From: Pseudomonas benzenivorans
Lineage (GTDB): Bacteria; Pseudomonadota; Gammaproteobacteria; Pseudomonadales; Pseudomonadaceae
Direction of reading: 5' to 3'
DNA: 64,000 bases
Assembly: GCF_024397895.1 (NCBI RefSeq)
Contig: NZ_CP073346.1
Coordinates: 1-64,000 of the forward strand
Position 1 is the stretch's first letter. Every line of letters starts with the position of its first letter. The position numbers and the translations under genes are program-made. The notes under the pieces are model-generated. The model was not told the DNA's origin, searched no databases, and worked only from the letters and a program-made list of their open reading frames with translations. Shown here piece after piece: positions 8,481-17,958 of this stretch.

Positions 8481-10148
8481 ATGGTCGATGCTATCCGTAT
8501 GCCGCTGGCGGTGTTCTACCAGCGCGAATCCAATCACCCGCACAAGCGCTATCTGGTACAGCCCCTGACCGATGGCACATTGCAGGAGCTGAGCTGGGCG
8601 GAGGTGGGCGAACAGGCGCGGCGGGCCGCCAACTGGCTGCGCAGCCGGGAGCTGCCGCAGGGCAGTCGCATCGCCATCCTGTCGAAGAACTGCGCGCACT
8701 GGATCGTCTGCGACTTGGCGATCTGGATGGCCGGGCATGTCTCGGTGCCGCTCTATCCCAATCTCACCGCCGAATCGGTAAGCCAGGTTCTGGCGCATTC
8801 CGAGGCCGCGTTGCTGTTCGTCGGCAAGCTGGACGACTGGCCAAGCATGGCGTCAGGCGTTCCGGATGACCTGGCCACCGTGGCCTTGCCGCTGCACGCC
8901 GCAGGCGACTACACCTACCAGTGGCATGACCTGCAGCGTTGCGCGCCGATCCGCGACGATCCCCAACCGGCGGCCGACCAGCTCGCCACCATCATCTATA
9001 CCTCCGGTACCACGGGCAATCCCAAAGGCGTGATGCACAGCTTCGGCAACTTCGGCTTTGCCGCCAGCCACGCCATCGAACTGTTCTCCGTCGGCGAGGA
9101 CGACCGGGTGCTGTCCTACCTGCCGCTATGTCATGTGGCCGAACGCATGTTCGTCGAGTTGGCATCGCTCTACGCCGGGCAGACGGTATTTTTCGCCGAC
9201 AGCCTGGAGACCTTCGTTGCCGACCTGCGGCGCGCCCGACCCACGGTGATCTTCGGTGTGCCGCGCATCTGGAGCAAGTTTCAGATGGGCGTGTACAGCA
9301 AGACGTCTGCGCAGAAACTCGACCTGCTGCTGAAGATTCCCGTCATCGGCCGGATACTCGGCCGGCGCGTGCTCGCTGGTCTGGGACTGGATGCCGTGCG
9401 CTATGCCTTGTCCGGCGCCGCGCCGATTCCGGAGGCGTTGCTCACCTGGTACCAGCGCCTGGGACTGGAGGTGCTGGAGATCTACGGCATGACCGAAAAC
9501 TGTGGCTATTCCCACGTTTGCCGGCCGGGCCAATTCAGGTCAGGCTGGATCGGTCACCACAACCCCGGTGTCGAGGTGCGCATCGCCGCAGACGGCGAGG
9601 TACAGGTTCGCAGCGGCACCACCATGCAGGGTTATTACAAGGACCCGGAAAAAACCACCGAGGCGCTCACCGAAGACGGTTTCCTGCGCACCGGTGACAA
9701 GGGCGAGCAGGACGCGGAGGGCAACCTGCGCCTGACCGGGCGAATCAAGGAGATCTTCAAGACCAGCAAGGGCAAGTACGTTGCCCCGGCGCCGATCGAG
9801 AACCGCCTGGCCGTGCATTCGCGCATCGAGCAGGTGTGCGTGGTCGGCGATGGCCTGCCACAGCCTTTGGCCTTGTGCGTGTTGTCCGAGGCCGGTCGCC
9901 GGGAGGCCGCCAATGGCGCCCGCAGCGCCCTGGAAAACAGCCTCAAGACCCTGCTCGAGGAGATCAACGGCCGGCTCGATCCGCATGAGCGCCTGCAGGG
10001 GCTGGTACTGGTCAAGGACGTCTGGGCCGTGGACAACGGATTTCTCACGCCCACCTTGAAGATCAAACGCAATGTGATCGAAGGGGCCTATGCCGGGCAA
10101 TACGGCGAATGGGGCTCGCGCCGCGAGGCACTGCTGTGGCAGGAGTGA
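8481..10148 (+). CDS. AMP-binding long-chain acyl-CoA synthetase family protein (PA1617-like)
   Basis: ATP-dependent acyl-CoA ligase of the ANL superfamily, 555 residues. The adenylation P-loop YTSGTTGNPKG is at 173-183, the YGMTE motif near 335, a TGD hinge follows, and the C-terminal lysine sits in LTPTLKIKR. The start is the ATG at 8481 with AAAGGAG at 8468-8474; the open frame upstream overlaps sixA and is a shadow. The substrate is probably a medium or long-chain fatty acid but cannot be fixed from sequence. Its position after sixA and before two alpha/beta hydrolases resembles the PA1614-PA1622 order of P. aeruginosa, with fewer genes between. Confidence 0.9.
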   Translation: MVDAIRMPLAVFYQRESNHPHKRYLVQPLTDGTLQELSWAEVGEQARRAANWLRSRELPQGSRIAILSKNCAHWIVCDLAIWMAGHVSVPLYPNLTAESVSQVLAHSEAALLFVGKLDDWPSMASGVPDDLATVALPLHAAGDYTYQWHDLQRCAPIRDDPQPAADQLATIIYTSGTTGNPKGVMHSFGNFGFAASHAIELFSVGEDDRVLSYLPLCHVAERMFVELASLYAGQTVFFADSLETFVADLRRARPTVIFGVPRIWSKFQMGVYSKTSAQKLDLLLKIPVIGRILGRRVLAGLGLDAVRYALSGAAPIPEALLTWYQRLGLEVLEIYGMTENCGYSHVCRPGQFRSGWIGHHNPGVEVRIAADGEVQVRSGTTMQGYYKDPEKTTEALTEDGFLRTGDKGEQDAEGNLRLTGRIKEIFKTSKGKYVAPAPIENRLAVHSRIEQVCVVGDGLPQPLALCVLSEAGRREAANGARSALENSLKTLLEEINGRLDPHERLQGLVLVKDVWAVDNGFLTPTLKIKRNVIEGAYAGQYGEWGSRREALLWQE

Positions 10149-10217
10149 AACGTGCGTGCAGCGCGACTGTTCCTCCGTCCCCCTGGCGCGGCGCGCGGCT
10201 ATAGGGATGCAAGCGCC

Positions 10218-10236
10218 GCCGGCCGACTTGGCCGGC
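10218..10236 (+). repeat. Stem-loop in the gap after the acyl-CoA ligase gene
   Basis: A perfect 7-bp inverted repeat, GCCGGCC - GACTT - GGCCGGC, lies in the 196-base gap before the hydrolase gene. No T-tract follows, so it is not a typical terminator. Nothing else was recognised in the gap. Confidence 0.5.
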
Positions 10237-10344
10237 CTCCCATGAAATTTGACCGGAGTGTCGCCATTTGTTGGCCGAATTGTCGTTGCTGTCCCGTGCC
10301 GCCTGCCGGACAATCGTCCTGTCTACCCGCAGAAGTCCGCCATC

Positions 10345-11154
10345 ATGTCTCAGTCCGTGTTCTTCGCCCATGCCAACGGCTTTCCCTCGGCCACCTACGG
10401 CAAATTATTCGCCGCCCTGGCGCCAGACTATGACGTGCAGCACCTGGAGCAGCATGGGCATGACCCGCGCTTTCCGGTCAATGACAACTGGGGCAATCTG
10501 GTCGACGAGCTGATTCATCACCTCGAGGCAAGCGCCGCGCCGGTCTGGGGCGTGGGGCACTCACTCGGTGGCGTGCTGCATTACCACGCTGCCCTGCAAC
10601 GACCGGATCTCTATCGTGGGCTGGTGATGCTCGACTCGCCGCTGCTGACCCTGGCCGACCAGCTGGTCATTCGCGCGGCCAAGCGTTTCGGCTTCATCGA
10701 CCGCATCACGCCGGCCGGGCGCACCCTCGGGCGTCGCGAAGCGTTTGCCGACTTCGACGAGGCGCGGCACTATTTTGCCGCCAAACCGCTGTTCCGCCGA
10801 TTCGATCCGGAATGCCTGGACGCCTACGTGCGACATGGTTTGCACAGCAGCGGCACGCAGCTGCGGCTGCGCTTCGATCCGGCCACCGAGATCAGCATCT
10901 ACCGCAGCGTGCCGCACACCAGTCCGGGGCAGCCGCAGCAGTTGCAGGTGCCCCTGGCGATGGTGCGTGGCCGCCACAGCCGTGTGGTGCTGCCACACCA
11001 TACCCGGCTGGTGCGCCGTGTGCCCAAGGGCGAGCACCTGACCCTGCCCGGTGGCCATATGTTTCCGCTGGAGCGCCCGCAGGAGACCGCCGAACTGCTC
11101 AGGGCGCTGTTCGCTCGCTGGGCTGGCCACGCCGACATGAAGCAATCTGCATGA
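10345..11154 (+). CDS. Alpha/beta hydrolase (PA1621-like)
   Basis: A 269-residue alpha/beta-hydrolase. The nucleophile is Ser73 in the elbow GHSLGG, the oxyanion region is HANGFPS near the N-terminus, and the likely catalytic histidine is His238 in LPGGHMFPLERP. No signal peptide is seen, so it is cytoplasmic. The frame is open from 10249; the ATG at 10345 is chosen because the conserved first beta-strand (SVFFAHANG) follows directly. The Shine-Dalgarno sequence is weak. The stop overlaps the start of the next hydrolase gene (ATGA), so the two are translationally coupled. Substrate unknown. Confidence 0.85.
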   Translation: MSQSVFFAHANGFPSATYGKLFAALAPDYDVQHLEQHGHDPRFPVNDNWGNLVDELIHHLEASAAPVWGVGHSLGGVLHYHAALQRPDLYRGLVMLDSPLLTLADQLVIRAAKRFGFIDRITPAGRTLGRREAFADFDEARHYFAAKPLFRRFDPECLDAYVRHGLHSSGTQLRLRFDPATEISIYRSVPHTSPGQPQQLQVPLAMVRGRHSRVVLPHHTRLVRRVPKGEHLTLPGGHMFPLERPQETAELLRALFARWAGHADMKQSA

Positions 11155-12014
11155 GCCTGGTATTCGAGGAAGTACGCCTGCGCCTGCCCCATATCGAGCT
11201 GGCCGCGCACCTCTACGGTCCCGCCGATGGCGCGCCGGTGATCGCCCTGCACGGCTGGCTGGACAACGCCGCCAGTTTCGCCCGGCTGGCGCCCAAGCTG
11301 CCCGGATTGCGCATCGTGGCCCTGGACTTTGCCGGGCACGGCCATTCCGACCATCGCCCAGCCGGCGCCGGCTACGCGATCTGGGATTACGTGCACGACG
11401 TGCTGCAGGTCGCCGAGCAGTTCGGCTGGCAGCGCTTTTCCCTGCTTGGCCACTCCATGGGGGCCATCGTCTCCGTTTTGCTGGCCGGGGCCCTGCCGGA
11501 GCGGGTCGAGCGCCTGGCGCTGATCGATGGCCTGATTCCCTACACCGGCGAGGCTGACAGCGCGCCGCAGCGCCTGGGGGAGGCGCTTGTGGCGCAGATG
11601 GCACTGACGGGCAAGCGCAAACCGGTCTACGCCGAGTTTGCCCGGGCCGTGGAGGCGCGCATGCGCGGCATCGGCGCGGTCAGCCGCGAGGCCGCCGAGT
11701 TGTTGGCCCAGCGCGGCTTGATGCCGGTGCCGGGTGGCTATACTTGGCGGACGGACAGCCGGCTGACCTTGCCGTCGCCGCTGCGCCTGACCCGTGCCCA
11801 TGCCATGGCGTTCATCCAGCGTTTGCAGTGTCCGGTCAATCTGGTACTGGCGGAGCAGGGGATGCTCACGGCGCAGCCGCAGTTCGCGGAGTTGTTGAGC
11901 GATCGGCCGATCACCCTGAGTCGCTTGCCGGGTGGGCATCATTTGCACCTGGATGACGAGGCGGGGGCACAGGCGGTAGCAGACTGTTTCAAAGCTTTCT
12001 TGCGCTCGCCTTGA
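11151..12014 (+). CDS. Alpha/beta hydrolase (PA1622-like)
   Basis: A 287-residue alpha/beta-hydrolase with oxyanion motif HGWLDN at 34-39, nucleophile Ser102 in GHSMGA, and a C-terminal LPGGHH histidine at about 263. HGWLDNAASF is typical of a group of proteobacterial esterases/hydrolases related to MEST and ABHD proteins. It starts at the ATG overlapping the previous stop (ATGA). Being paired with a second, different hydrolase in one unit suggests a shared pathway, but the substrate is unknown. Confidence 0.85.
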   Translation: MSLVFEEVRLRLPHIELAAHLYGPADGAPVIALHGWLDNAASFARLAPKLPGLRIVALDFAGHGHSDHRPAGAGYAIWDYVHDVLQVAEQFGWQRFSLLGHSMGAIVSVLLAGALPERVERLALIDGLIPYTGEADSAPQRLGEALVAQMALTGKRKPVYAEFARAVEARMRGIGAVSREAAELLAQRGLMPVPGGYTWRTDSRLTLPSPLRLTRAHAMAFIQRLQCPVNLVLAEQGMLTAQPQFAELLSDRPITLSRLPGGHHLHLDDEAGAQAVADCFKAFLRSP

Positions 12015-12065
12015 CTTGCCGAAGGCAACTGGGGAAAGGTGTGGCCGATTGCCATGGAGATTTGC

Positions 12066-12260
12066 ATGATCGACCTCTACACCGCCGCTACCCCCAATGG
12101 TCACAAGCTGTCCATCGCCTCGGGGGAGCAGCTGCTGCCCCACAGCGCGCATGCGCCGAGTTTCGACCAGCAGGGGCAGAGCAAACCCGCGTTTTTTGAG
12201 CGCATCTTCAGCGGCCGCGTCCCGGCCATGACATCACTCCAGTCGATGATGAGCCAATGA
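12066..12260 (+). pseudogene. Truncated glutathione S-transferase remnant (N-terminal domain only)
   Basis: The 64-residue frame begins MIDLYTAATPNGHK, the start of YfcG/GST-type proteins. It continues to align without gaps through the thioredoxin-like fold: LP, SFD and Q spacing are kept, then GRVPAM stands where NGRIPAI is expected. After that it runs into unrelated TSLQSMMSQ and stops. The normal length is about 200 residues. Several conserved residues are altered, for example the NPNG segment reads IFSG. A ribosome site (GGAG) still precedes the ATG. The stop overlaps the ATG of the DUF4892 gene, so it may still be translated as a coupled leader. It could be a decayed gene or a retained small protein. 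Confidence 0.65.
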
Positions 12261-13072
12261 GGGCGGCGATGCGGTGCCTCAGTTTGATAGGTGTGCTAGT
12301 GGCCAGCACGGCGTCCTGGGCGGCGGATATGCCCGGCAGTCGCGACCTGGATGTCCTGCCGCGCTTTCCCGGCGCCCGGATAGTCGCCTTCGCGGAGTCC
12401 GCCGGTGAGGAGCGGGTTTACCCGCAAGGGGCGATCCGCCGCATCAGCGGCAAGCTGCGTTATGAGCAGCAAGTCCAGACCAAGGGCCAGCTGACCTCGG
12501 TGACTTACGAGTTGCCGCGCACCCACACCGCCGGCGAGGTATTCACCGCCGCCCGTGAAGCCTTGCAGGCCCAGGATGCCGAGTTGCTGTACTGGTGCGA
12601 GGGCCGCGAGTGCGGGCCGAGCAGCCTGTGGGCCAACGCGGTGTTCGATCGCGCCAAGCTCTATGGCTCCGACGATCAGCAGTCCTATGTGCTGATGCGC
12701 CTGGCCGAGCCCCAACAGCAGAGCCTCCTGGCGCTCTACAGCATCACCCGTGGCAATCGCCGGGCCTACCTGCATGCCGAGCTGCTCGCTGCGGACGCGG
12801 CGCTCGGCGAAGTCCTGCCGACGCCTGCCACCTTGCTGCGCGAATTGCGTAGCAGCGGCGAACTGCGTCTGTCGCGCCAAGCCGAACCCAGCCCTGCCTG
12901 GATCAAGCTGCTGGCGCGCAGCCTCAATCTCGACAGCACCCTGCGGGTCAGCCTGGCCGGTCCCCAGGCCGAAGCCTGGCGTGAGGCGCTGGTCGAACAA
13001 CGGGTGCGCGCCGCACGTCTGGAGCTGGGCGACACCGAGGTGCCCGGGCTGCGCGTCACTGTCCTGCGCTAG
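12257..13072 (+). CDS. DUF4892 domain-containing exported protein
   Basis: A 271-residue protein with a signal peptide (hydrophobic segment LSLIGVLVASTASWA, cleavage expected after the alanine before DMPG). A beta-rich domain follows with conserved SYVLMRL and CEGREC segments, and then a C-terminal half typical of DUF4892 proteins. It is probably periplasmic or envelope-associated; function unknown. Two in-frame ATGs (12257 and 12269) both leave a signal peptide. The first overlaps the stop of the GST remnant. A strong stem-loop follows at 13142-13174. Confidence 0.75.
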   Translation: MRAAMRCLSLIGVLVASTASWAADMPGSRDLDVLPRFPGARIVAFAESAGEERVYPQGAIRRISGKLRYEQQVQTKGQLTSVTYELPRTHTAGEVFTAAREALQAQDAELLYWCEGRECGPSSLWANAVFDRAKLYGSDDQQSYVLMRLAEPQQQSLLALYSITRGNRRAYLHAELLAADAALGEVLPTPATLLRELRSSGELRLSRQAEPSPAWIKLLARSLNLDSTLRVSLAGPQAEAWREALVEQRVRAARLELGDTEVPGLRVTVLR

Positions 13073-13141
13073 CCGGCGCTTGGTGGCCTGAACTGGGCGA
13101 CTTGCCGGCACGCCAGTCGCCCAGGCATGCTTTTTCTCCAG

Positions 13142-13174
13142 CCGCCTGGCGCCGTCCGTGGCCGCGCCAGGCGG
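13142..13174 (+). repeat. Strong stem-loop between the DUF4892 and AI-2E transporter genes
   Basis: A perfect 11-bp inverted repeat, CCGCCTGGCGC (13142-13152) with GCGCCAGGCGG (13164-13174), has an 11-base loop. No T-run follows. It could act as an mRNA 3'-end stabiliser or attenuator, or be a repetitive extragenic palindrome. Confidence 0.6.
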
Positions 13175-13203
13175 TGTCTCTCGATTGCTAGCGGAGCGTC
13201 TGA

Positions 13204-14277
13204 ATGCTCAATAACGACCGCCTGTTGGTGCAGATTCTGCTCCTCGGGCTTCTCGGCGCGAGCCTGTGGGTGCTGGCGCCGTTCTGGTCGGCGCTGTTCT
13301 GGGCGGGGGTGCTGGCTTTTGCCAGCTGGCCGCTGATGCGCCTGCTGACCCACTGGCTGAACGGCCGACAAGCCGCGGCGGCGGGGTTGCTGACCTTCGG
13401 CTGGATCGTTCTGGTGGCCGTGCCCCTGGTGCTGCTGGGTTTCAACCTGGCCGATCACGTGCGCGACGCCACGGCCTTGATCAAGGGCCTTCAGGTCGAG
13501 GGCCTGCCACCGCCGCCCACCTGGCTGGCGGGCTTGCCGCTGGTGGGGGAGACGCTGGTGTCGGCCTGGCAAACGGTCGATCAGCAGGGCTCGGCGTTCT
13601 TCGCCACCCTGCGTCCCTACCTGGGCCAGGTCGGCAACTGGCTGCTGGCGCGCAGCGCGCAGATCGGCGGGGGGATGCTGGAGCTGGCCCTGAGCCTGGT
13701 CCTGGTGTTCTTTTTCTATCGCGACGGCCCGCGGCTGGCGGCGTTCGTCCACAGCCTGCTCGACCGTCTGATCGGCCCGCGCTCCGATCATTACCTGGAA
13801 CTGGTCGCCGGCACCGTGCAGCGCGTGGTCAACGGGGTGATCGGCACCGCCGCGGCCCAGGGCCTGCTGGCGATGATCGGCTTCTACATCGCCGGTGTGC
13901 CGGGAGCGCTGCTGCTGGGCATCGTCACATTCGTCCTCAGCCTGATACCCATGGGGCCGCCCCTGGTGTGGCTGCCGGCCACGGCCTGGCTGATCAGCCA
14001 GGGGGACTATGGTTTCGCCGTGTTCCTCGGTATCTGGGGCTTCTTCGTGATCAGCGGGGTGGATAACATCCTCAAACCCTACCTGATCAGCCGTGGCGGC
14101 AATTTGCCCCTGGTGGTGGTCCTGCTCGGCGTATTCGGCGGCATTCTGGCCTTCGGTTTCATGGGCCTGTTTCTCGGGCCGACGGTACTGGCCGTGGCCT
14201 ACAGTCTGCTCAGCGACTGGGTGGCGAACAAGGCGCCGCCGCCCGACGAAGGGCCACCGGCAGGCCTTAACCTCTAG
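13204..14277 (+). CDS. AI-2E family transporter (PerM/YhhT-like permease)
   Basis: A 357-residue integral membrane protein with the AI-2E transporter layout: two N-terminal helices (about 8-45), one helix near 58-80, a soluble central region, then a block of C-terminal helices including PMGPPLVWLPA and FGGILAFGFMGLFLGP. Some family members export autoinducer-2 while others act as ion antiporters, so the substrate is open. The ATG has GGAG eight bases upstream. It converges with the patatin gene, leaving only 35 bases between the stops. Confidence 0.85.
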   Translation: MLNNDRLLVQILLLGLLGASLWVLAPFWSALFWAGVLAFASWPLMRLLTHWLNGRQAAAAGLLTFGWIVLVAVPLVLLGFNLADHVRDATALIKGLQVEGLPPPPTWLAGLPLVGETLVSAWQTVDQQGSAFFATLRPYLGQVGNWLLARSAQIGGGMLELALSLVLVFFFYRDGPRLAAFVHSLLDRLIGPRSDHYLELVAGTVQRVVNGVIGTAAAQGLLAMIGFYIAGVPGALLLGIVTFVLSLIPMGPPLVWLPATAWLISQGDYGFAVFLGIWGFFVISGVDNILKPYLISRGGNLPLVVVLLGVFGGILAFGFMGLFLGPTVLAVAYSLLSDWVANKAPPPDEGPPAGLNL

Positions 14278-14312
14278 GGCGTTCCCATGCCCGAACGGCG
14301 GGCGTGGCGACC

Positions 14313-15350
14313 TCAGCAGTCGCCGCGTTCATACTTGTCCAAGGCCTCGCGGGCGATCATCTGGCCGAGCATGACCAGCTCCGGCGCCTTGTAAAACTCG
14401 AAGAAGCGGCAGGCGCGTCGGGGCACGTTGATCAGGATGTCCGGCGGGTAGCCGGCGATCTTGTACTGCGCCAGGGAGGTCTGCATGACCTCGAAGCTCT
14501 GGTTGATCAGCTCCAGCAGGGAGGCCGGCCCGCTCAGGTCGGCAACCCGCGAGCCGCTGGCCGACTTGGGCGCCGCCGCGCTTTCCTGTTCGGCAGCACT
14601 GCTCTGGGATGACGTTCGATCGCTGGCCTGGCTGGCCGCCACCGGGGCGCTCGCCGGATTCTCCAGGAGCAGCAGCTCATCCTCCTCTTCCCCTTCCTTG
14701 CGGCGGAACGAAGGCAGGCGCGAGCCCAATGAGGTCATCATCTGGTCGAAGCGGCCCCTGAGTGCCAGGGGCCGCTCGATGACCGGCAACTCGTAGTGTT
14801 TCTGATTGGTCGAGTTGAGATTGACCGCGACGATCAGGTCGCAGTGGCTGGACACCACGGGAACGATCGGCAGTGGATTGAGCAGGCCACCGTCGACCAG
14901 CATGCGCTTGCCCTGGATCACCGGGGTGAACAGGCTCGGGATCGCCGCCGAAGCACGCATGGCCTGGTGCAGGCAGCCCTCCTGAAACCAGATCTCCTGC
15001 TGGTTGGTCAGGTCGGTGGCCACGGCGGTGAAGGGGATCGGCAGTTCTTCGATATTGATTTCGCCGACGATTTCGCGGATCTGCCCGAAGACCCGCTCGC
15101 CGCGAATGGCGCCGAGGCGAAAGCTCACATCGAGCAGGCGCAGCACGTCGAGGTAATCCAGGCTCTGGGTCCAGTCCCGATACTCCTTGAGCTTGCCGGC
15201 GGCGTAGATACCTCCGACCACCGCGCCCATGGAACAGCCGGCGATGCAGGCGATCTCATAGCCACGCGCCTCCAGCTCCTCAATCACGCCGATGTGCGCG
15301 TAACCCCGCGCACCACCAGCCCCCAAGACCAGCGCCACTCGCTTAGTCAT
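14313..15350 (-). CDS. Patatin-like phospholipase (RssA-type)
   Basis: A 345-residue patatin-family lipid hydrolase. It has the glycine-rich oxyanion loop GAGGARGYAHIG at 10-21, nucleophile Ser40 in GCSMG, and catalytic Asp153 in DGGLLNP, so the Ser-Asp dyad is complete. There is no signal peptide. A low-complexity Ser/Ala-rich linker (about 235-265) precedes a C-terminal segment. It is divergent from selD across a 112-base gap. The physiological lipid substrate is unknown. Confidence 0.88.
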   Translation of the reverse strand: MTKRVALVLGAGGARGYAHIGVIEELEARGYEIACIAGCSMGAVVGGIYAAGKLKEYRDWTQSLDYLDVLRLLDVSFRLGAIRGERVFGQIREIVGEINIEELPIPFTAVATDLTNQQEIWFQEGCLHQAMRASAAIPSLFTPVIQGKRMLVDGGLLNPLPIVPVVSSHCDLIVAVNLNSTNQKHYELPVIERPLALRGRFDQMMTSLGSRLPSFRRKEGEEEDELLLLENPASAPVAASQASDRTSSQSSAAEQESAAAPKSASGSRVADLSGPASLLELINQSFEVMQTSLAQYKIAGYPPDILINVPRRACRFFEFYKAPELVMLGQMIAREALDKYERGDC

Positions 15351-15462
15351 CTCGCAATCCCCCCGTAACGCATTGTTTTATCAACATACGCGCGCCAATG
15401 GCCGCCGCCAAGGTGGCATTTGATAGAATGCCGCCGCCTGTCGACCCGATTAGTGAGATGTC

Positions 15463-16497
15463 ATGAGCGCGCCCATTCGATTGACCCAGTACAGCCACGG
15501 TGCCGGCTGCGGCTGCAAGATTTCCCCGAAGGTCCTGGAAGTGATACTCGCCGGTAGCGGCGCGCAGAATCTCGACCCGCGCCTGTGGGTCGGCAACGCA
15601 TCGCGCGACGACGCCGCTGTGTATGCCATCGACGATGAGCGCGGGGTGGTGTCCACCACGGACTTCTTCATGCCGATCGTCGACGACCCCTATGATTTCG
15701 GCCGGATCGCCGCGACCAATGCCATCAGCGACATCTATGCCATGGGCGGCGACCCGCTGATGGCCATCGCCATTCTCGGCTGGCCGGTGAACGTGCTGGC
15801 GCCCGAAGTGGCCCGCGAGGTCATTCGTGGCGGCCGCGCGGTATGTGACGAGGCGGGCATCCCGCTGGCGGGCGGTCATTCCATCGACGCGCCCGAGCCG
15901 ATCTTCGGCCTGGCGGTCACCGGCCTGGTGGACAAACGCCATATGAAACGCAACGACACCGCCACGGCCGGCTGCAAGCTGTACCTGAGCAAGCCCCTGG
16001 GCATCGGCATCCTCACCACGGCGGAAAAGCAGGCCAAACTGCGGGCCGAGGACATCGGCCTGGCGCGGGACTGGATGTGCACCCTGAACAAGCCCGGCAG
16101 CCGTTTCGGCAAGCTGGCCGGGGTGACGGCGATGACCGACGTCACCGGCTTCGGGCTGCTCGGCCATCTGGTCGAGATGGCCGACGGCAGCGGTCTGACC
16201 GCGCGCATCGAGTTCGCCAAGGTGCCGCGGCTGGCCAGCGTCGAGTACTACCTGGAGCAAGGCTGCGTGCCCGGCGGCACCCTGCGGAACTTCGACAGTT
16301 ACGGGGAAAAAATTGCGCCGATCGCGGAACTGCACAAGCAACTGCTGTGCGACCCGCAGACCAGCGGTGGCCTGTTGATTGCGGTGACGCCAGAGGGCGA
16401 GGCCGAGTTCCTGGCGGTGGCCGCGGAGCTGGGCCTGGCGCTGGAGCCGATCGGCGAGTTGCTCGAGCGCCGGCAGCACGCGGTCGAGGTGCTTTGA
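15463..16497 (+). CDS. selD: Selenide, water dikinase
   Basis: SelD makes selenophosphate from selenide and ATP. The 344-residue protein has the active-site segment GAGCGCKIS with Cys16 (cysteine rather than selenocysteine) and Lys19, and the ATP-binding region with DDAAVY. It is the usual length. A TAGAAT at 15424-15429 is a possible -10 element. Its stop codon overlaps the selU start (TGATG), which ties selenophosphate supply directly to tRNA selenation. No selA/selB is in the window, so selenoprotein synthesis cannot be judged here. Confidence 0.97.
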   Translation: MSAPIRLTQYSHGAGCGCKISPKVLEVILAGSGAQNLDPRLWVGNASRDDAAVYAIDDERGVVSTTDFFMPIVDDPYDFGRIAATNAISDIYAMGGDPLMAIAILGWPVNVLAPEVAREVIRGGRAVCDEAGIPLAGGHSIDAPEPIFGLAVTGLVDKRHMKRNDTATAGCKLYLSKPLGIGILTTAEKQAKLRAEDIGLARDWMCTLNKPGSRFGKLAGVTAMTDVTGFGLLGHLVEMADGSGLTARIEFAKVPRLASVEYYLEQGCVPGGTLRNFDSYGEKIAPIAELHKQLLCDPQTSGGLLIAVTPEGEAEFLAVAAELGLALEPIGELLERRQHAVEVL

Positions 16498-17597
16498 TGC
16501 GCGACAATACCAGCGACTATCGCCAGCTGTTCCTCGACGGCGCGCCGATGATGGATGCCCGGGCACCGGTGGAGTTTGCCAAGGGCGCGTTCCCCGGGGT
16601 GGTCAACCTGCCGCTGATGGACGACAGCGAGCGGCAGAGGGTTGGCACCTGCTACAAGCAGCAGGGCCAGCAGGCCGCCATCGAGCTCGGTCATCAACTG
16701 GTCAGCGGCTCGCTCAAGGCCGAGCGCATCGCTGCCTGGGCCACCTTCGCCCGAGCCAATCCGAACGGCTATCTGTACTGTTTTCGCGGCGGCCTGCGTT
16801 CGCAGATCGTCCAGCAATGGCTGAAAAGCGAGGCGGGCATCGAGTACCCGCGGGTGATCGGCGGCTACAAGGCGATGCGCAGTTTCCTCATCGATACTAC
16901 CGAGCAGGCGCTGGCCGAGTGTCAGTTCATCCTGGTCGGCGGCATGACCGGCACCGGCAAGACCGAGGTCATCGCCCAGCTGGGTAACAGCCTGGATCTG
17001 GAGGGGCACGCCAACCACCGCGGCTCCAGCTTCGGCAAGCGTGCCACCGGGCAGCCTGTGCAGATCGATTTCGAGAACGCCCTGGCGATCGATATCCTGA
17101 GAAAGCGCGCCACCGGGCATCGGCAGTTCGTCCTCGAGGACGAGGGGCGGCTGATCGGCCGCTGTTCGTTGCCCCTGGAGTTGTACCAGGGCATGCAGGA
17201 GTTTCCGCTGGTCTGGCTGGAAGACAGCCTGGCCGGGCGTACCGAGCGTATCCTCAAGGATTACGTGATCGATCTGTGCGCCGAGTTTCTCGAGCAGTTC
17301 GGCGCAGAGACCGGCTTCAAGGCCTTTGCCGAACGCCTGCAGCAGAGCCTGGCGAACATCCTCAAGCGCCTGGGTGGCGAGCGCTATCAGCGCCTGGCAG
17401 CGATCATGGATCAGGCCTTGCTGGAGCAGGAACGCAGCGGCGCGGTTGACCTGCACCGCGGCTGGATCGAGGCGCTGCTGGTGGAGTACTACGATCCCAT
17501 GTATGCCTTCCAGCGGGAAAACAAATCCGGACGTATCGAGTTCGTCGGCGAGCAGGCGGCGGTGCTGGAGTACCTGCGCCAGCGGGCCAATTCCTGA
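16497..17597 (+). CDS. selU: tRNA 2-selenouridine synthase
   Basis: SelU (MnmH, YbbB) converts 2-thiouridine at the wobble position of certain tRNAs to geranylated and then 2-selenouridine, using selenophosphate. The 366-residue protein has an N-terminal rhodanese domain with Cys95 in YCFRGGLRS and a P-loop domain with GGMTGTGKT at about 148-156. The ATG overlaps the selD stop; the longer open frame upstream is a shadow of selD. Length and domain order match the family. Confidence 0.96.
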   Translation: MRDNTSDYRQLFLDGAPMMDARAPVEFAKGAFPGVVNLPLMDDSERQRVGTCYKQQGQQAAIELGHQLVSGSLKAERIAAWATFARANPNGYLYCFRGGLRSQIVQQWLKSEAGIEYPRVIGGYKAMRSFLIDTTEQALAECQFILVGGMTGTGKTEVIAQLGNSLDLEGHANHRGSSFGKRATGQPVQIDFENALAIDILRKRATGHRQFVLEDEGRLIGRCSLPLELYQGMQEFPLVWLEDSLAGRTERILKDYVIDLCAEFLEQFGAETGFKAFAERLQQSLANILKRLGGERYQRLAAIMDQALLEQERSGAVDLHRGWIEALLVEYYDPMYAFQRENKSGRIEFVGEQAAVLEYLRQRANS

Positions 17598-17679
17598 GCT
17601 CCCGGCACTTTTTCCGGGGCTGGCCGTCATAACCGAGTCAATTGCGTATTGGTCGTATCCATCCAAGGGAGTTTGCCAA

Positions 17680-17958
17680 ATGAAAGCCTGGATCTATTTA
17701 CCGATGATTGCCCTGATGCTGGCCGGCTGCGCCGGCAAGACGGCCTATCGCGACAGCTGCGCCAGCCAGCTCGATGCCGCCTGGCAAGAGCTGGACCTGG
17801 CCAAGGCAGAAGGCTTTGCCGGAACCGTGAGTTACTCGAAAGCCCTGTCGCTGTTGACCGCGGCCAAGACCCAACAGCAGTTCGAAGCCTATGAAGGCTG
17901 CACCAGCAAGTCCGAGCGGGCGCGCTTCTATATCCGCGAATCGCGGGCAGGGCGCTGA
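17680..17958 (+). CDS. Small putative lipoprotein
   Basis: A 92-residue protein with a lipoprotein signal: a hydrophobic stretch followed by the lipobox LAGC (Cys about 17), then a mostly helical region with two further cysteines. AAGGGAG at 17665-17671 precedes the ATG. The residues after Cys are AGK, not Asp, so outer-membrane sorting is expected. Function unknown. The stop overlaps the next gene's ATG (TGATG), so the two are coupled. Confidence 0.8.
   Translation: MKAWIYLPMIALMLAGCAGKTAYRDSCASQLDAAWQELDLAKAEGFAGTVSYSKALSLLTAAKTQQQFEAYEGCTSKSERARFYIRESRAGR

Noticed and set aside
15463..15520. Selenocysteine codon in selD
   Set aside because: The active-site position is an ordinary cysteine codon (Cys16). 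No in-frame TGA or SECIS-like element is seen.
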